This document shows, piece by piece, positions 33,906-45,144 of a stretch of DNA of 64,000 nucleotides. A model generated the notes under the pieces. The model saw nothing but the letters and a program-made list of their open reading frames with translations. It had not been told where the DNA came from and searched no databases. Within the stretch, counting starts at the first letter, position 1. Every line of letters starts with the position of its first letter. The DNA lies in NCBI GenBank assembly GCA_963921795.1, contig OY997654.1:1381867-1445866 (forward strand). Reading direction: 5' to 3'. A program made the position numbers and the translations under genes. Source of the stretch: Nannobrachium achirus. Taxonomy: Eukaryota; Chordata; Actinopteri; Myctophiformes; Myctophidae.

Positions 33906-34840
33906 TAGAGCATTCACCAACTATTAGAATATTCGAATATTCGAATATCAAAGTCACTATTCGACGTTGTTCACCAAAGTCGAATATTCGCTTATTTTTA
34001 TTTTTTTATTGTTTTCTTTAAAAAAAAAAGATACTTTATAAAGCTTGGCTAGATAGGAAGTCGTAAGAATGAGTTGTCAATGCCCCTGGTGGATGAATTT
34101 GTTAATGCTCTATACCAGGGCATCTCAAACCTTTTTAGGCCGTGACCCCCAAAATAAACATTTGAACTGGGGACCCCCACCCTCACAAGCACTTGGAATT
34201 GTAGGTTTTAACTCATTCCCTGCCAGGCCCGATAGTCCCGAGATTATTCCAATGTCTTTCCCCGCCAGGCCCGATAGTCCAGAGAATAAAAAAAAAAAAA
34301 AAAAAAAAAAAATCGAAATTTTTTTTTTTCAAAAAAAAATTTTGACCCCCAAAAATGGAGTAGGCATGATAGCAATCGCGAAATTGCATGTTTAACCCCC
34401 ATAGCAACCCCATCTTTCAAGCATGGCAGCCATTTTGGCAGCCATCTTTGTTAAACATAGTGGCTGTTATCTCATGAATGCCTGAACGGATTTCCATTCG
34501 GATTTTTTTGTTTGAAAGCTGTGAGCAATGTGGACACGACACACGTGGTGCATTATCTAGGCATGGGTGTGCATGATCCGTGCACACCCAATTACATGGA
34601 AGTCTATGGAGACGAATGGCAGGTGGGAGTACGGAGGTATGTTAAAATGGCGGTCAATGTGTTAATGTGACTCGGTTCCACAGATAAACATTGTGAGCAT
34701 GTAGATCAGCTATTTTCACAATGTTTGCCTCTTGCTTACTCAATTTGACAGTTTGGCCAGTCCTGTCGAATATTCGACTATTCGAATACTTTGAGGTCGA
34801 ATAATTGGAATACTAAAAATCACTATTCGTGAATGCCTTA
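33906..34840 (-). mobile_element. hAT-like MITE, family B, interrupted
   Basis: Reverse orientation from TAGAGCATTCACC to GTGAATGCCTTA. GTGGGAGG follows the right end and occurs just before the left end (with an extra AGG). The hairpin is reduced to its right arm (34690-34722). A TTAA element interrupts it at 34212-34661. Confidence 0.8.
34212..34661. mobile_element. TTAA element nested in family B
   Basis: Flanked by TTAA (34208-34211, 34662-34665). Ends CTCATTCCCTGCCAGGC and the complement of CACATTGACCGCCAT, an imperfect inverted repeat. Contains an internal copy of the terminal segment (CCCGATAGTCC twice) and a poly(A)/poly(T) run. Non-coding. Confidence 0.75.
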
Positions 34841-35518
34841 GTGGGAGGTTGAAAATGACTTAGTAAGACACTCTTTATGAAGGTCCAGTGGGACCGAAAC
34901 GCTTGTCAGTCGAAATAAAAGCAGAGGCTGCTGAGAAAGAGCAGTGTGCAGGATTTTTGTCTCCACCAGCCGAAGGCTTGGGGGAGAGTATGTTTTCACC
35001 CCTGTCCGTCCGTCCGTCCGTCCGTCCGTCCGTCCGTCCGTCCGTGTGTCCTCCAGTTTGTTACCAGCTAATCTCTGGCGCCGTTGGCCCGGTCGCTGCC
35101 AAACTGAGCACACACACTCCCTGGATGCCAATTCACCGTTTGTCAGCCTTCTGATTGGTCCATGAGACTCCCTGACTGGCCAACCAGAAAAATACATTCA
35201 CTTTTTGCAAGCGGGGGTGGAGTTCTGCAGTCGGAGAAAGTGGGAGCCGTCTTTCACCGGCTGTCCGCACTGCGGAGCACGGCCAGGCCGCTCGCGACCA
35301 TAGCGTTTGCGATCATTGTAATGAATAAGCTTCAACAGACTAGTTCACATGGACCTTATCAATGGTCTAACTTGTTACGTTTGGGTACATATATTTTAAA
35401 TGGGCAGAATTACGAAAAGCCAGCCTATTATGTGAGGAGATGTTGGAGGAGAACAGATTATAGTTCTCCTCTTCCTACCCAAGATGCAATGCGCGATTTC
35501 TATTCTCTCTGATCCAGA
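34841..35518. other. Unassigned; (CCGT)n at 35006-35045
   Basis: A tetranucleotide microsatellite of about ten units. No gene recognised. Confidence 0.55.
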
Positions 35519-35910
35519 GGATTAAACTAATTAAAACATATATTTTCGGGGGAAAATTACTGTTTTGCTATGTAATTACTGTACATTTTTCTTCCCTTTT
35601 TATTAATATCACGTAGATGTGTTTTTTTTGGTACTTTATATAGCTGTAATGAGGCTATGAAGGAAAAAAAAATCCCATCCACTTCCACTATAAAAGAATC
35701 TGCAATAGTGATTCTGTCCCACTGGGATTAAACAAATTAAAACATATATTTTCGGGGAAACCCCCTGTTTTGCAATGTAACTACTGTACCTTTGTCTTCC
35801 CTTTTTATTAATATCACCTAGATGTTTTTCCTTTGGTACTTTATATAGCTGTAATGAGGCTATGAAAAAAAAAAATCCCATTCACTGCCACTATAAAAAC
35901 AATCTGCCCA
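35519..35910. repeat. Tandem duplication, ~205-bp unit
   Basis: Two units (35519-35707 and about 35727-35910) share GATTAAACNAATTAAAACAT, CTTCCCTTTTTATTAATATC and TTTATATAGCTGTAATGAGG, with scattered differences. Old local duplication. Confidence 0.85.
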
Positions 35911-36926
35911 GGGTTAATGTACCAGCCTAGTAACAGGGCAGAATGGGGCGGGATTTGCAAACTAGTGAATTCAGAACCTCTGCCCCACATTTTTTCACAT
36001 GGGCCTGTTCTAGCACAACCAGGAGGCCAATTTCTGCAAAACTACCTTTTGGCCAGTACTCCTACAGATTTTGTCCAAAAATCACGCAAATCCCTAGACA
36101 GTATCTCTATAGTCATGTAATCGACATGGATCTGTCTGATTGTCCGCATATTCCATCCTGATTGGCTGAGATTGGCTTTGTAAGATTGGTCAGTTTTAAA
36201 CAAAATGCACCACGAACACAATGTGCAATTTTTCTGAAATTGTGCACGCACATTCCCAATAGGCAGACGAAGAAATGCCACTTCAAACTTTTCAAATCAG
36301 CCTCATGGTGGCGCTATAACAGGCCGCCTGGCCTGGTGGAGACCTGTGCTCGGAAGAGCACTGCTTCTAGTTTGTTCGTAATTTATTTTTTATTATTTGC
36401 TTCAGTGGTTCAAAAGACTTGCAATGCAATTACATTTTTTTGAAAGATGGCTTATGGTTTTGTTGATATTTATGTGATTATATCCATGTTTTGTTTTGGT
36501 GAGATACCTCTTTAACAGCAAATGGTGCAGTGACTGGAAAAAAAAAAAGATTAAGTTTCTGCCAGCAACACATTCTTTGTGGCATTACTGTCTTTGGCAT
36601 GTAATCCTCTTTGAAGAAGAGGAGAGAAAGTTAGGTGAAAACATCTCATGAAACATAAGCCAATCTTAATGGGATTTTGCTTAAAACCTGGCAGAAGTCT
36701 AACAAATTTTGACTAATTACTGCACCTTGCATTTGAAGTTGCTATATTGACGTCCTTAAGGATAAAACTACATTCAGCAGACTTAAGCTTAACCCTTGAG
36801 TGTCAGTAAAGAGCTCACTGTCTACTAGAAAGTCCCTACTATGTTGTATTTTCATACACTCTAAACAGCTACAGTACAATCAACAACAGTATATGTTAAA
36901 AAATAAAAATACATTGCCTTACATGT
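35911..36926. other. Unassigned sequence
   Basis: No gene or repeat recognised. Confidence 0.5.
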
Positions 36927-36934
36927 GTCTAGAA

Positions 36935-37225
36935 CAGGTGACAGGGCACCCTGGGGTGCCGTGACGGCAGTCCAGGGGTCCCGCGAGATAATTTGATAAT
37001 ATTTGAAATTTATTTGGACATTTAAAATATATATTTAGTATCATTTTAAACTTAAAGTACAAAGTTATTTTCAGTCAGTTCTACCAAAATGGCTATTATC
37101 TCGCTTTCCTCACAACATAATCGCTAAAATATGCTATCCAGTAAATATAAGGTGCTCGGATGGAAAATAAATATATATATTTATAGGGGTGCCCCGAGCC
37201 AAAAAAGTTTGGGAACCCCCCCCTG
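36935..37225 (-). mobile_element. hAT-like element lacking MITE 'D' (empty relative)
   Basis: Reverse orientation, from CAGGTGACAGGGCACCCTGG to GGGAACCCCCCCCTG-like end, with perfect 8-bp duplication GTCTAGAA (36927-36934, 37226-37233). It aligns with 8577-9134 on both sides of that copy's D insert, and reads straight across the insertion point. Confidence 0.9.
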
Positions 37226-37233
37226 GTCTAGAA

Positions 37234-37668
37234 AATCTGTTTATCACAAAGGGGCTGTTTAAAACGAGGAATAAATAGTAAACATACGATGTGTTGTTTT
37301 TCAAACAATATTACTGTTTTGCTTCCAACTGGTGTTTATGCAGCATCATGCCCAGGGCATGCTGCTGGGTAAATACAGTATCCTTGGCTTCTGGTGGCAT
37401 CTCCACTGAGCATGGTGTACTGCGGCGGGCAAGGCCAGAGGCCAAGCAAATACTGCTTATCTAGCCTATTGGATGAGAGGATAAACATGCTGGCCATGAG
37501 CAGAGTTTGAGCAGCCTGACATACATGTGATGCCCCGTTATGCAGGTGCTTGTATGGCGTTTAGGTGTGCATCATTCACGACGAATAAATCAATGTCCCA
37601 GGCGTGTGAATAATTAAAGCCGATATCAAGGTTCACCAACTTACTTTGTGCATGGATGGCTGGTTAAC
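37234..37668. other. Unassigned sequence
   Basis: No gene or repeat recognised. Confidence 0.5.
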
Positions 37669-37676
37669 CACTCAAG

Positions 37677-38217
37677 CAGGGGCATCAATTGGGTATGGCA
37701 GGGGTATGCAGCTGCCATACCCTGGGTCCAGGGGGGGAAATACAAGTTACTTTTAAATATAAATCCATGGATGTCTCTTTGTCTATCTGTGCTGGTTATT
37801 ATGTTGTTAAATTACAGTAAAATAACTACAAATGCAACATTTTACAAAATGGTCACTTTAACAAGGTAATATAATATTCTCCATTATTATATTTATATTC
37901 TCCACACTTTTAATATCCCCATTTTGACAAAATGGTATATTCCCAGGTTCCGCAGGTCAGCTGCACAGGTGCAATGCATTATTGTTAATTGTGGCACGTT
38001 TACTAACATGCCAAGTTTAGCTGTACTTGAACAACCATTCCAGGCTGCCATATCCAGCCCAAGAAACCGTAGAAACTGGGGAAAAAATAAAATGTACTTC
38101 TTAAAATAAATGTATCATGCCTGTTGCTAAGGTATGGCAACATGACTGGTGTCTTGCGCACATGCAAGACACCAGTCATGTTGCCATACCTTAGCTTTTT
38201 CTGAACTGACGCCACTG
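37677..38217 (+). mobile_element. hAT-like family G, complete
   Basis: Starts CAGGGGCATCAATTGGGTA and ends GACGCCACTG, with perfect 8-bp duplication CACTCAAG (37669-37676, 38218-38225). Near the right end there is a different hairpin: AAGGTATGGCAACATGACTG with its complement, centred at about 38161. This hairpin is specific to family G. Confidence 0.92.
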
Positions 38218-38255
38218 CACTCAAGCCCTACATACTTCATTGTACTATGAATAGC

Positions 38256-38325
38256 TAAAATAGCCGACCTACAAACTCACAGCACGTTGCATGACGCGTT
38301 GTAAGCTTATAGATTTGCTATTTCC
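38256..38325. repeat. Diverged shared hairpin
   Basis: AAAATAGCCGACCTACAAAC ... TTGTAAGCTTATAGATTTGC. Centre CAGCACGTTGCATGACGCG. Host element not identified. Confidence 0.65.
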
Positions 38326-38396
38326 GTTATTATTCAAAAGAGAAAGGGGAATTGAAAATGTTCACTTACAGTATAATGGCATATGCCAAAATGTAT

Positions 38397-38634
38397 AACA
38401 ATTATGTTAAGCCTAGAACCAAGCCATCCAGGATTGCAGTGAATCATGACCATAAACCTGTAGTTTCTATGAAAAGAACATTTTGAAAATCGCTAAACAA
38501 AGGGTAGTTATTAAATGTAGTGTATCAAATAATTTAATATTAAAATATGTTTTCACATAGGATCAAAGGTTTTATCGTCATGATTCACTGCAATCCTGGA
38601 TGGCTTATTGGTTCTAGGCTTAACATAATTGTTA
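38397..38634. mobile_element. Inverted-repeat element
   Basis: AACAATTATGTTAAGCCTAG through GTGAATCATGAC at the left is the complement of 38572-38634. Arms about 62 bp. Short non-coding element, family unknown. Confidence 0.75.
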
Positions 38635-38765
38635 TAAATACTTTTGTAAAAGTCTATGGGGAAAATAAATGGGAGATTTTTTTTAGTGGGACCAGTGAAC
38701 CACTTCCGCTGCGATGCTCTACAAAGTGTCAAAAGCACACTTCCATAGGGAATCAGATTGCCATG

Positions 38766-38928
38766 TGTGGCGGAGAGAATCGCAGCCCCAGCCTGAAGCC
38801 TCAAAAGTCTAGTATCTGCCCTCGTCCCATAGGGATACCCCTTTGGACTGATGGTTAAGATATTGGACTGTCACGCGGGACACCCGCGTTCGAAGCCGGG
38901 TGGGGAGGTTCGGATCACCTCCGTTACA
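38766..38928 (+). repeat. Unit 1 of tRNA-like repeat pair
   Basis: 163 bp from TGTGGCGGAGAG to CTCCGTTACA; the ends are imperfect inverted repeats (TGTGGCGGAG and TGTAACGGAG). Within it, TGGACTGATGGTTAAGATA resembles a pol III box A and GTTCGAAGCC a box B, with ACTGTCACGCGGG between them resembling a tRNA-Asp anticodon arm. The acceptor stem does not close, so this is a tRNA-derived repeat, not a tRNA gene. Confidence 0.7.
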
Positions 38929-38985
38929 TTGGTGCGGTGACCCGGATCCGGGCTTCTCCGTAGGAGGAGGTCAAAGGGGGGTGAG

Positions 38986-39148
38986 TGTGGCGGAGAGAGT
39001 CGCAGCCCCAGCCTGAAGCCTCTAAAGTCTAGTATCTGCCCTCCCTCCATAGGGATATCCCTTTGGAGTAATGGTTAAGATATTGGACTTTCACACGGGA
39101 GACCCGGGTTCGAAGCCGGGTGGGGAGGTTCGGATCACCTCCGTTACA
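38986..39148 (+). repeat. Unit 2 of tRNA-like repeat pair
   Basis: Direct copy of 38766-38928 of the same length, with changes in the anticodon-like loop (ACTTTCACACGGG) and box B GGTTCGAAGCC intact. A 57-bp spacer with CCCGGATCCGGG separates the units. Confidence 0.75.
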
Positions 39149-39794
39149 CATGCACTCACCAAGGCTCTTGGTGAAAGGTTAAAATGTAATCCCTTTCCCG
39201 TCTCTTTCTCTGCTTCACTGTTTCAAGATAACCACAACCTATGGTTGATCATTTTGAAATCGCCCAGATGTCCCTGCAATACTAAAGTCTTTGCTTGGTT
39301 GCATGACAGCATCCACGGACCGAAAATAACCGATCTAGAAGCTGACATCTGCAATGTGTTGTGAGCTTATGGATTGGCTATATTTTCCACACGTGACACC
39401 ATCGTACGATGAAGTATAAATCGAGCGTAAGACTACGTGTACCGACACTAAAGTCCCTTGTTTGGAGGATTGACAGTTACAGTCTAAAAACTGTCAACCG
39501 TCAAATGTAAATCCACAGCAATTCACAACCTGCTAGTCTAGAGCTAGCAGGAGCATACCAGGCGACCGCCGGTTGTTTGCTGGCGATGTGCATCCCATTT
39601 GTTACAGGTGTGCAGATGTGGTTCTATCTATCGAGTTTTGATTTTAATTATTATTATTTCAAAACATTTTCAAAAAAAATATTCCCCAAAAAGATTTTCA
39701 CGAATAGAAAAATGAATTCAATAATCTTTCTAATTAATTTAATTAATAAATGAAAGAGAAATTCCATAAATTTAAAAAACGAATGTCTAAGAAG
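39149..39794. other. Unassigned, with diverged hairpin
   Basis: A diverged shared hairpin lies at 39320-39388 (GAAAATAACCGATCTAGAAG ... GTGAGCTTATGGATTGGC). The rest is unassigned. Confidence 0.5.
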
Positions 39795-39945
39795 TAGTGA
39801 AAACAGCCGATCTACAAGCTCACAACGCGGCGCGAAGCGTCGCGTTGTGAGCTTGTAGATCTGCTGTTTTCACTAGTCGGGGTCCCGGGCAAACGTTTAA
39901 TTTCTCGTTTGGGTCTGGAGATGAAAGGTTTGGGAACCACTGATC
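39795..39945 (-). mobile_element. hAT-like end with perfect shared hairpin
   Basis: Hairpin 39795-39876 is complete (TAGTGAAAACAGCCGATCTA with centre CAACGCGGCGCGAAGCGTCGCGTTG). It is followed by the complement of CAGTGGTTCCCAAACC, a hAT-type terminus. The opposite end was not found. Confidence 0.7.
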
Positions 39946-39999
39946 TACAGTATGTCTGTTCAATCGAGGGCACTGTAAATGTTGGGGGCGTCCGGCTAT

Positions 40000-40110
40000 A
40001 GCACAGGGGTAACGTTCCTGCTCACCTCTGTGGAGACTGGGATTCTATTCATCCATGGACGCTCCGGTGAACACAATTGGCTGTGTGTGTGGGCGGGTGG
40101 GGAAGCCGGC
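40000..40110 (+). repeat. tRNA-related SINE-like fragment
   Basis: GGCTATAGCACAGGGGTAAC (box A-like), a decayed box B (GGGATTCTATTC), and then CACAATTGGCTGTG, shared with 49010-49140. Tentative. Confidence 0.4.
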
Positions 40111-41082
40111 GGGGGTGGGTGTTCCCTGTCGCTGCACTAGCGACTCCACCGATATCCTTAAAAGAGAAAGCAATGCCATCGTCATTCTTGCTGAGTACAG
40201 CGCTCTGACATCAATGTAATTGTGCTTAATTGTGTAATACCATAACATAATCCCTTTTTTTGATTAATTAAGTGTTGCTCTACAATGTCAGATGGCCCGC
40301 GGGGTGTAAAGATACAAACAAAGGCATTTTTTTTTCTGTCAGGAAGGCACGGGCATAGGGGGGATGCACCTGAAGGGAATTAAAGACACTTTCATGTTAT
40401 GCTCTTGTTCTACTGTTGCAATGCTTTTTTTTAAACACAAACACTCACAGAGAGAGACACAGTGTAACAGTGAACGACTTATTATGTGGAGGAATATGAC
40501 CTGACAAATGTAGTTATTTTTTAAGCGATAAACACAGATCATCTACAAGCTCAGGATGCATCACATTAAAGCTTTTTTAGATCTGCTATTTTCAGGTGCA
40601 TCTCTCCACTCCAACATGTCTCCTTTCCGACATGTCTCCATTCCGACACTAACCCTATCTCTAACCCTAACCCTAAACCTAACCCCTATGGGAGTGTCGC
40701 CACTCCGACAATTAGAAGTCAATTTCGGAGTGGCGACATGTCGTAATGGAGAGAGCCTCCCCTATTGACACCATTGTACGACGTAGTATAAATGAAACTG
40801 ATACTGTAACACAAAACACATAAGTAAACTTTTGTGTTAATCTACTCCTGAGTTGAAATACCCCCACTTAATCATTTGAATTGGATCCTTTTCAGTTGGC
40901 AGAATGGATAGCAAGTAGTACTCAGCATTCATGACCACATGCTTTTGTTGATTGGAGAGTTCTTGTTCTATATTTTCCCATTTGCAAAGTAGCCATATGA
41001 AATATTTTTGTACAACTGTTTTCTGTGCTATTTTATTCTGTAAATTGGACCTCACATCTAGTGGGACAGAATGAGCGGTTAC
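40111..41082. other. Unassigned; hairpin and telomere-like words
   Basis: Diverged shared hairpin at 40534-40594. At 40600-40760 ACATGTC/GACATGT words flank AACCCTAACCCTAA-type repeats (about 40648-40685) in a loosely palindromic arrangement. No gene recognised. Confidence 0.5.
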
Positions 41083-43084
41083 TTTACTTTATTTGTTTAT
41101 TTAGACGGGACAATGCATATTAATGAACACTACATGAATGCAATGTAAATAAGCCGGAATTAGCAAGAATGCTAAATTTCATCCGTAGTCCCCACATGAA
41201 GACAAAACAATACATACCAACAAACAGTAACCCTACATTAGGAGAGGGCGCCTAAGAACATACATACAAATACTATTTTTCCTGAACCAAGAAAAAACAA
41301 ACAAAAAAACAACACATATTACTAACAGTACCCTACATTAAAAAAGGATAGTTAAAAATATACGTACATGGCATGAGCTGTACTCTTAGAACTATACATG
41401 GTCACAGGTTTGATTGTCAACTAACCATTTTTTTTAGATTGAACTTGAAGGATGGAAATGACAAACAGTCTCTTATTGTTAGAGGTAGGTCATTCCAGAT
41501 TGAACATCCCTGCACTGAAAGGGTGTTTTTTCCAAAAGCGGTTACCCGGTACGGTACTTCGCAATCCCCTCTAGTGATTGCTCTAGTATTGAGTCCTCTA
41601 TCAGGCTTCCTTTTTATGAATTCCTTTAGGGGAGGTGGGCATAGACCATTTAGGGTCTTATATATGATACTGACCTGTTTAAAAACCTTAAAATTAGCGA
41701 AACTCAAAAAACGGTACCTCTGAAGAATATTACAGTGGTGATATGAGTGGGGTTTCCTATCGAATACCTTAAGCGCACTCTTATATAGCTGTTCAATGGG
41801 TTTGAGAGTCGTTATACCTGCGCAAGACCAGTTTGTGAAACAGTATTCAATGTGTGATAGGATCATGCATTGGAGATACGATTTAGGAGCACTAACTGCC
41901 AAAAAAGGTCTGATTTGTTTAAAGTTCTGAAGGTTGAACTTGATTGTGTTTGTAACCTTTTTTACATGTTTTTTAAAGGTTAGGGTTGAGTCTAACATGA
42001 CCCCGAGGTACTTGAACTCTGACACAAGTTCAAGTTCCTCTCCACCCAGAAACACATTTGATGATTCCATCACAACTGGTCTTTTGGAAAAAGCCATGCA
42101 GACCGTCTTTTTTGCATTCAGGAGCAGGCATGAGTCTGTAAGCCAGTCCTGAACGCTGGTCAGAACAGAAGTTAAAACCGTTGACACCTCTGCATAGCTC
42201 TTTCCATGAGTCAGTATAACAGCATCATCTGCGTACATCTGAATATGTACATCTTTACATACATCAGGTAGATCGTTTATAAACAGAGAAAACAGAATTG
42301 GTCCTACTATTGATCCCTGGGGGACACCAACCGAGCAAGTGTGATAAGGAGACTTGATGCCATTTATACTAACACACTGTTCTCTATTTGATAGGTATGA
42401 TGTAAACCATTTGATGGCCTCTGGGGACAAGTTGAAATGTGTTAGTTTGGACAAGAGGACCTGATGGCTGACAGAGTCAAATGCTTTCTTGAAATCCAAA
42501 AATACTGCCATTGCGCATGGGGCTTTGTTCAAAGCACACTTTAACTTTTCAATGAATAAGCAATTTGCTGACTCAGTGGAGTGGAAGGCTCGAAACCCAA
42601 ACTGCATAGGATGCAGAGGGGTGTAGCCTTTGTCTAGATGTTTAACAATAGACTTTACAATCCACTTTTCAGCCACTTTTGATATAACAGGTAAGATGCT
42701 TATGGGTCTATAGTTTGATATGTCCGTTTTTGAGCCAGATTTGAATATAGGTGTTATAACAGCAGCTTTCCACTGAGTTGGGACAGTGCATTTTCTTATG
42801 GACAGATTTACCAGATGTGTGATTGGTGCCACCAGAGAGTCAATATTTGTTTTAAGAAAGTTTGTGTCAAGCCCATGTGCATCTTTAGCTTTGGATGCTT
42901 TTAGTGATCTGACAATGTTTGTCACCTCGTTTTCTGTGACTTCCTCCAAATTAAAAATGGGGAGATCATTTTGAACAGGGCGTGGAACAAACTTAGAGGG
43001 TCTGAACAATTGTGTGATTTCATACACAGAGTTTAGAAAAAACAGCATTAGGTTGCTAGCAAGCGTGTGGGGATCTTTCACCAG
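41083..43084 (-). mobile_element. 5'-truncated LINE (CR1/L2/Rex-like group)
   Basis: Contains the RT-bearing 3' part of a non-LTR element with about 330 bp of 3' UTR. The 3' end on the minus strand is ATTGTCCCGTCTAAATAAAC followed by AAATAAAGTAAAG. The 5' part, including the endonuclease, is missing, as is usual after incomplete reverse transcription. It abuts a repeat beginning near 43088. Target duplications not resolved. Confidence 0.85.
41417..43084 (-). pseudogene. LINE ORF2 fragment, reverse transcriptase
   Basis: An open frame of about 555 codons ending in TGA at 41417-41419; a stop lies just upstream at 43085-43087. It has no native start (the first in-frame start-like codon is GTG), because the element is truncated. 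RT motifs in order: NYRPISILPVISK (about 123), FLDFKKAFD (194-202, catalytic D196), GVPQGSIVGP (252), YADD (283-286), then the C-terminal IWNDLPLTIRD segment (about 528) typical of CR1/L2/Rex/Jockey-group LINEs. The YADD and FLDF residues are intact and no stop interrupts the frame, so the copy is fairly young, but it cannot move by itself. Confidence 0.9.
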
Positions 43085-43087
43085 TTA

Positions 43088-43510
43088 GTGGTGGACAAAG
43101 TACACGTACAAGTAAACTCATCCCCAGTGCTTGAGACAAAGTATAGATGTTAGATACTCCTTGTGAAATACTACCCAAAGTGAGTAATATTCTAAATATT
43201 CAAAAGTACAATTACAAAGTAAATATAACTTTTAATATCACTGTTGTATTGAAATTTAGACATCCCTCGGCCCAAAACGCCCAGATTTACCAGGGGAGAA
43301 AAACATCATACAAGCTCACAACCCGTCACATCACGACACGTGAGCTTGTGGATCGACAATTTTCATATTTGAAATAGGAGACAAAGGTACCATATTTGTC
43401 TTGAAAATCACAAATGTCCAAAAATACAAATCTCAAGTAAAGTACAGATACTCAAAACATGTTAAGTAAATGTAGGCTACTTTGTTTCTTCAGTTATTTG
43501 AGTCCCACTT
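43088..43510. mobile_element. Decayed element 'AGTGGTGGACAAAGTAC' with hairpin
   Basis: Begins AGTGGTGGACAAAGTACAC, a terminus like those of fish hAT elements. A diverged hairpin lies at 43297-43366 (ATACAAGCTCACAACCCGTC ... GACACGTGAGCTTGTGG). The right end is unclear. Confidence 0.5.
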
Positions 43511-43576
43511 TGACTGTGCTGTGATGATGTCACTTAAAGTGTAGGATTTGAAGGTAAAATGGTTTTGCCTCAAAGG

Positions 43577-43820
43577 GTTAACCTTAACCCTAACCCTAAC
43601 CCGTTAGCAAGCAACTAATTAATGGCTACAGTTAATGTTATAGAAACGGTAACATGTCCTTGGTTCGAAGTCCCTTTGGTCCAACCACCTAAACCTAGCC
43701 TTAACCCTAACCCTAACCCTAACCTCAGTGAAACTATGCCTGAACCTAACCCTAACCCTAACCTCAGTAAAACTATGCCTAAACCTAACCTTAACCCTAA
43801 CCCTAACCTCAGTGAAACTA
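43577..43820. repeat. Telomere-like tandem array
   Basis: AACCCTAACCCTAACC words occur at 43577-43600, and then inside a ~52-bp unit with CCTCAGTGAAACTATGCC about three times (43690-43820). An interstitial array; similar words at 40648-40685. Confidence 0.85.
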
Positions 43821-43909
43821 TGAAAATGGAATGTTACTGTGTTAAAACATATTTTTTCTTATATAAATTTGCATATTTTACCCCTGTTGAAACATATTTT
43901 GTCTTATAT

Positions 43910-44425
43910 ACCCTGTTAAAACATAGTATTTTTGATGAAATATGCATAATACCCCCGCTGTCATGTTAATTAGTGAAGTATAGGGTTTTTTGCATTGAAA
44001 CCTGTTTAATTGAATTCCTAGACCCCAAAAATGTACACTTTGACACCAATATTATTATTAAAGCTCTAACAGAAGCAAAGATGGGGTCTGGTGTAATAGT
44101 GGTTTATTGTTGGCAGCCATTTTTAAAATGGCTATAGATAGAAAATGAAGGGTGATCTAACTTGTCTCTTTGGATAAATAGTTTCCTATGGACCTAAGGT
44201 ACTTCTATACCAAAGGAAGGGTGAATCGAAGTTTAGGGGGAGGGGTGGGGGGGTAACTTACCCTGTTAAAACGTGTTATTTTTCATGAAATTGGCATATT
44301 TTACCCCCCACTGTCATGTTAATTAGTGAAGTATTGCGTTTTTTTTAATTGAAACCTGTTTAATTGGATTCCTTGACCCCAAAAAGGTACACTTTGACAC
44401 CAATATTATTATTATAGCTCCAACG
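43910..44425. repeat. Direct duplication, ~160 bp
   Basis: 43910-44073 and 44268-44425 share CTGTCATGTTAATTAGTGAA, GAAACCTGTTTAATTG and CACTTTGACACCAATATT. Confidence 0.85.
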
Positions 44426-44487
44426 GGCCTACCCCCCCCCCCCTCACACGGGAAGCGCTCACTATCCCGACTATCCGCTGTTCCGAC

Positions 44488-44610
44488 ATGGTCGGCAGGT
44501 TAGTTACTTAGCGTCGGCAGGTTAGTTACTTAGCGTAAGGCTGGTTAGTTACTTAGCGTAAGGCAGGTTAGTTACTTAGCGTCGGCAGGTTAGTTACTGA
44601 GGTAAGGTTT
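44488..44610. repeat. 22-bp tandem array
   Basis: About five units of GGCAGGTTAGTTACTTAGCG with TC or TAA linkers, the last decayed. Confidence 0.92.
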
Positions 44611-44816
44611 ACTGAGGTTAGGTTTAGGGTTGGGGGTAGAGTTAGGGTTATAGTTTTAGTGTCGGAATACCGGACCGTCGGAACTCTGATGCGGACCCCC
44701 CTCACACGCACACGAACACAAAACCAAACACCACCCACTCCTGCCTTCTGTCTCTCAGTCTCTCTCTCTCTCACACTGACACACGCATGCACAGTTGCAC
44801 ACACGCATGGTCACCG

Positions 44817-44853
<37 letters not shown>

Positions 44854-44991
44854 GTTACACTCACAAGGGGAAGAAAAGGTGACATTTTCCAGCTAGCTTT
44901 GTTAGCCATCAGTCATTGTTAGCATGTGTCATGGAGAGAAAAGCCCTCGGAGCGCTCAGGGAGTCCAACAAGCTGTAGAGGGGAAACCATG

Positions 44992-45041
<50 letters not shown>

Positions 45042-45136
45042 CTGGTTTGTGTTTGTTGGGACGGTTACCAAGAGCTTTGGCATGTATGCGCGTTTTCAGT
45101 TGTGTGATTGTGTAGGAATGTGTGCACGATTTGTGT
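44611..45136. other. Unassigned with (CA)n and (GA)n
   Basis: (CA)n at 44818-44850 and (GA)n at 44994-45040. Frames across these are low-complexity. Confidence 0.6.
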
Positions 45137-45144
45137 GTGTGTGT

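Noticed and set aside
35519-35910. LTRs of a small retroelement
   Set aside because: The two 190-205 bp units are directly adjacent, with no internal region, no TG...CA ends and no target duplication; a plain tandem duplication explains them.
38833-39130. Two functional tRNA genes (Asp-like and Glu-like)
   Set aside because: Box A- and B-like words are present but I could not close an acceptor stem in either, and both lie in a duplicated repeat unit. Called as tRNA-derived repeats instead.
41373-41723. A plus-strand frame over the LINE 3' part
   Set aside because: It is antisense to the reverse transcriptase frame and carries no motif.
40648-43820. A chromosome end
   Set aside because: Telomere-like words are short, interrupted and surrounded by ordinary repeats on both sides.
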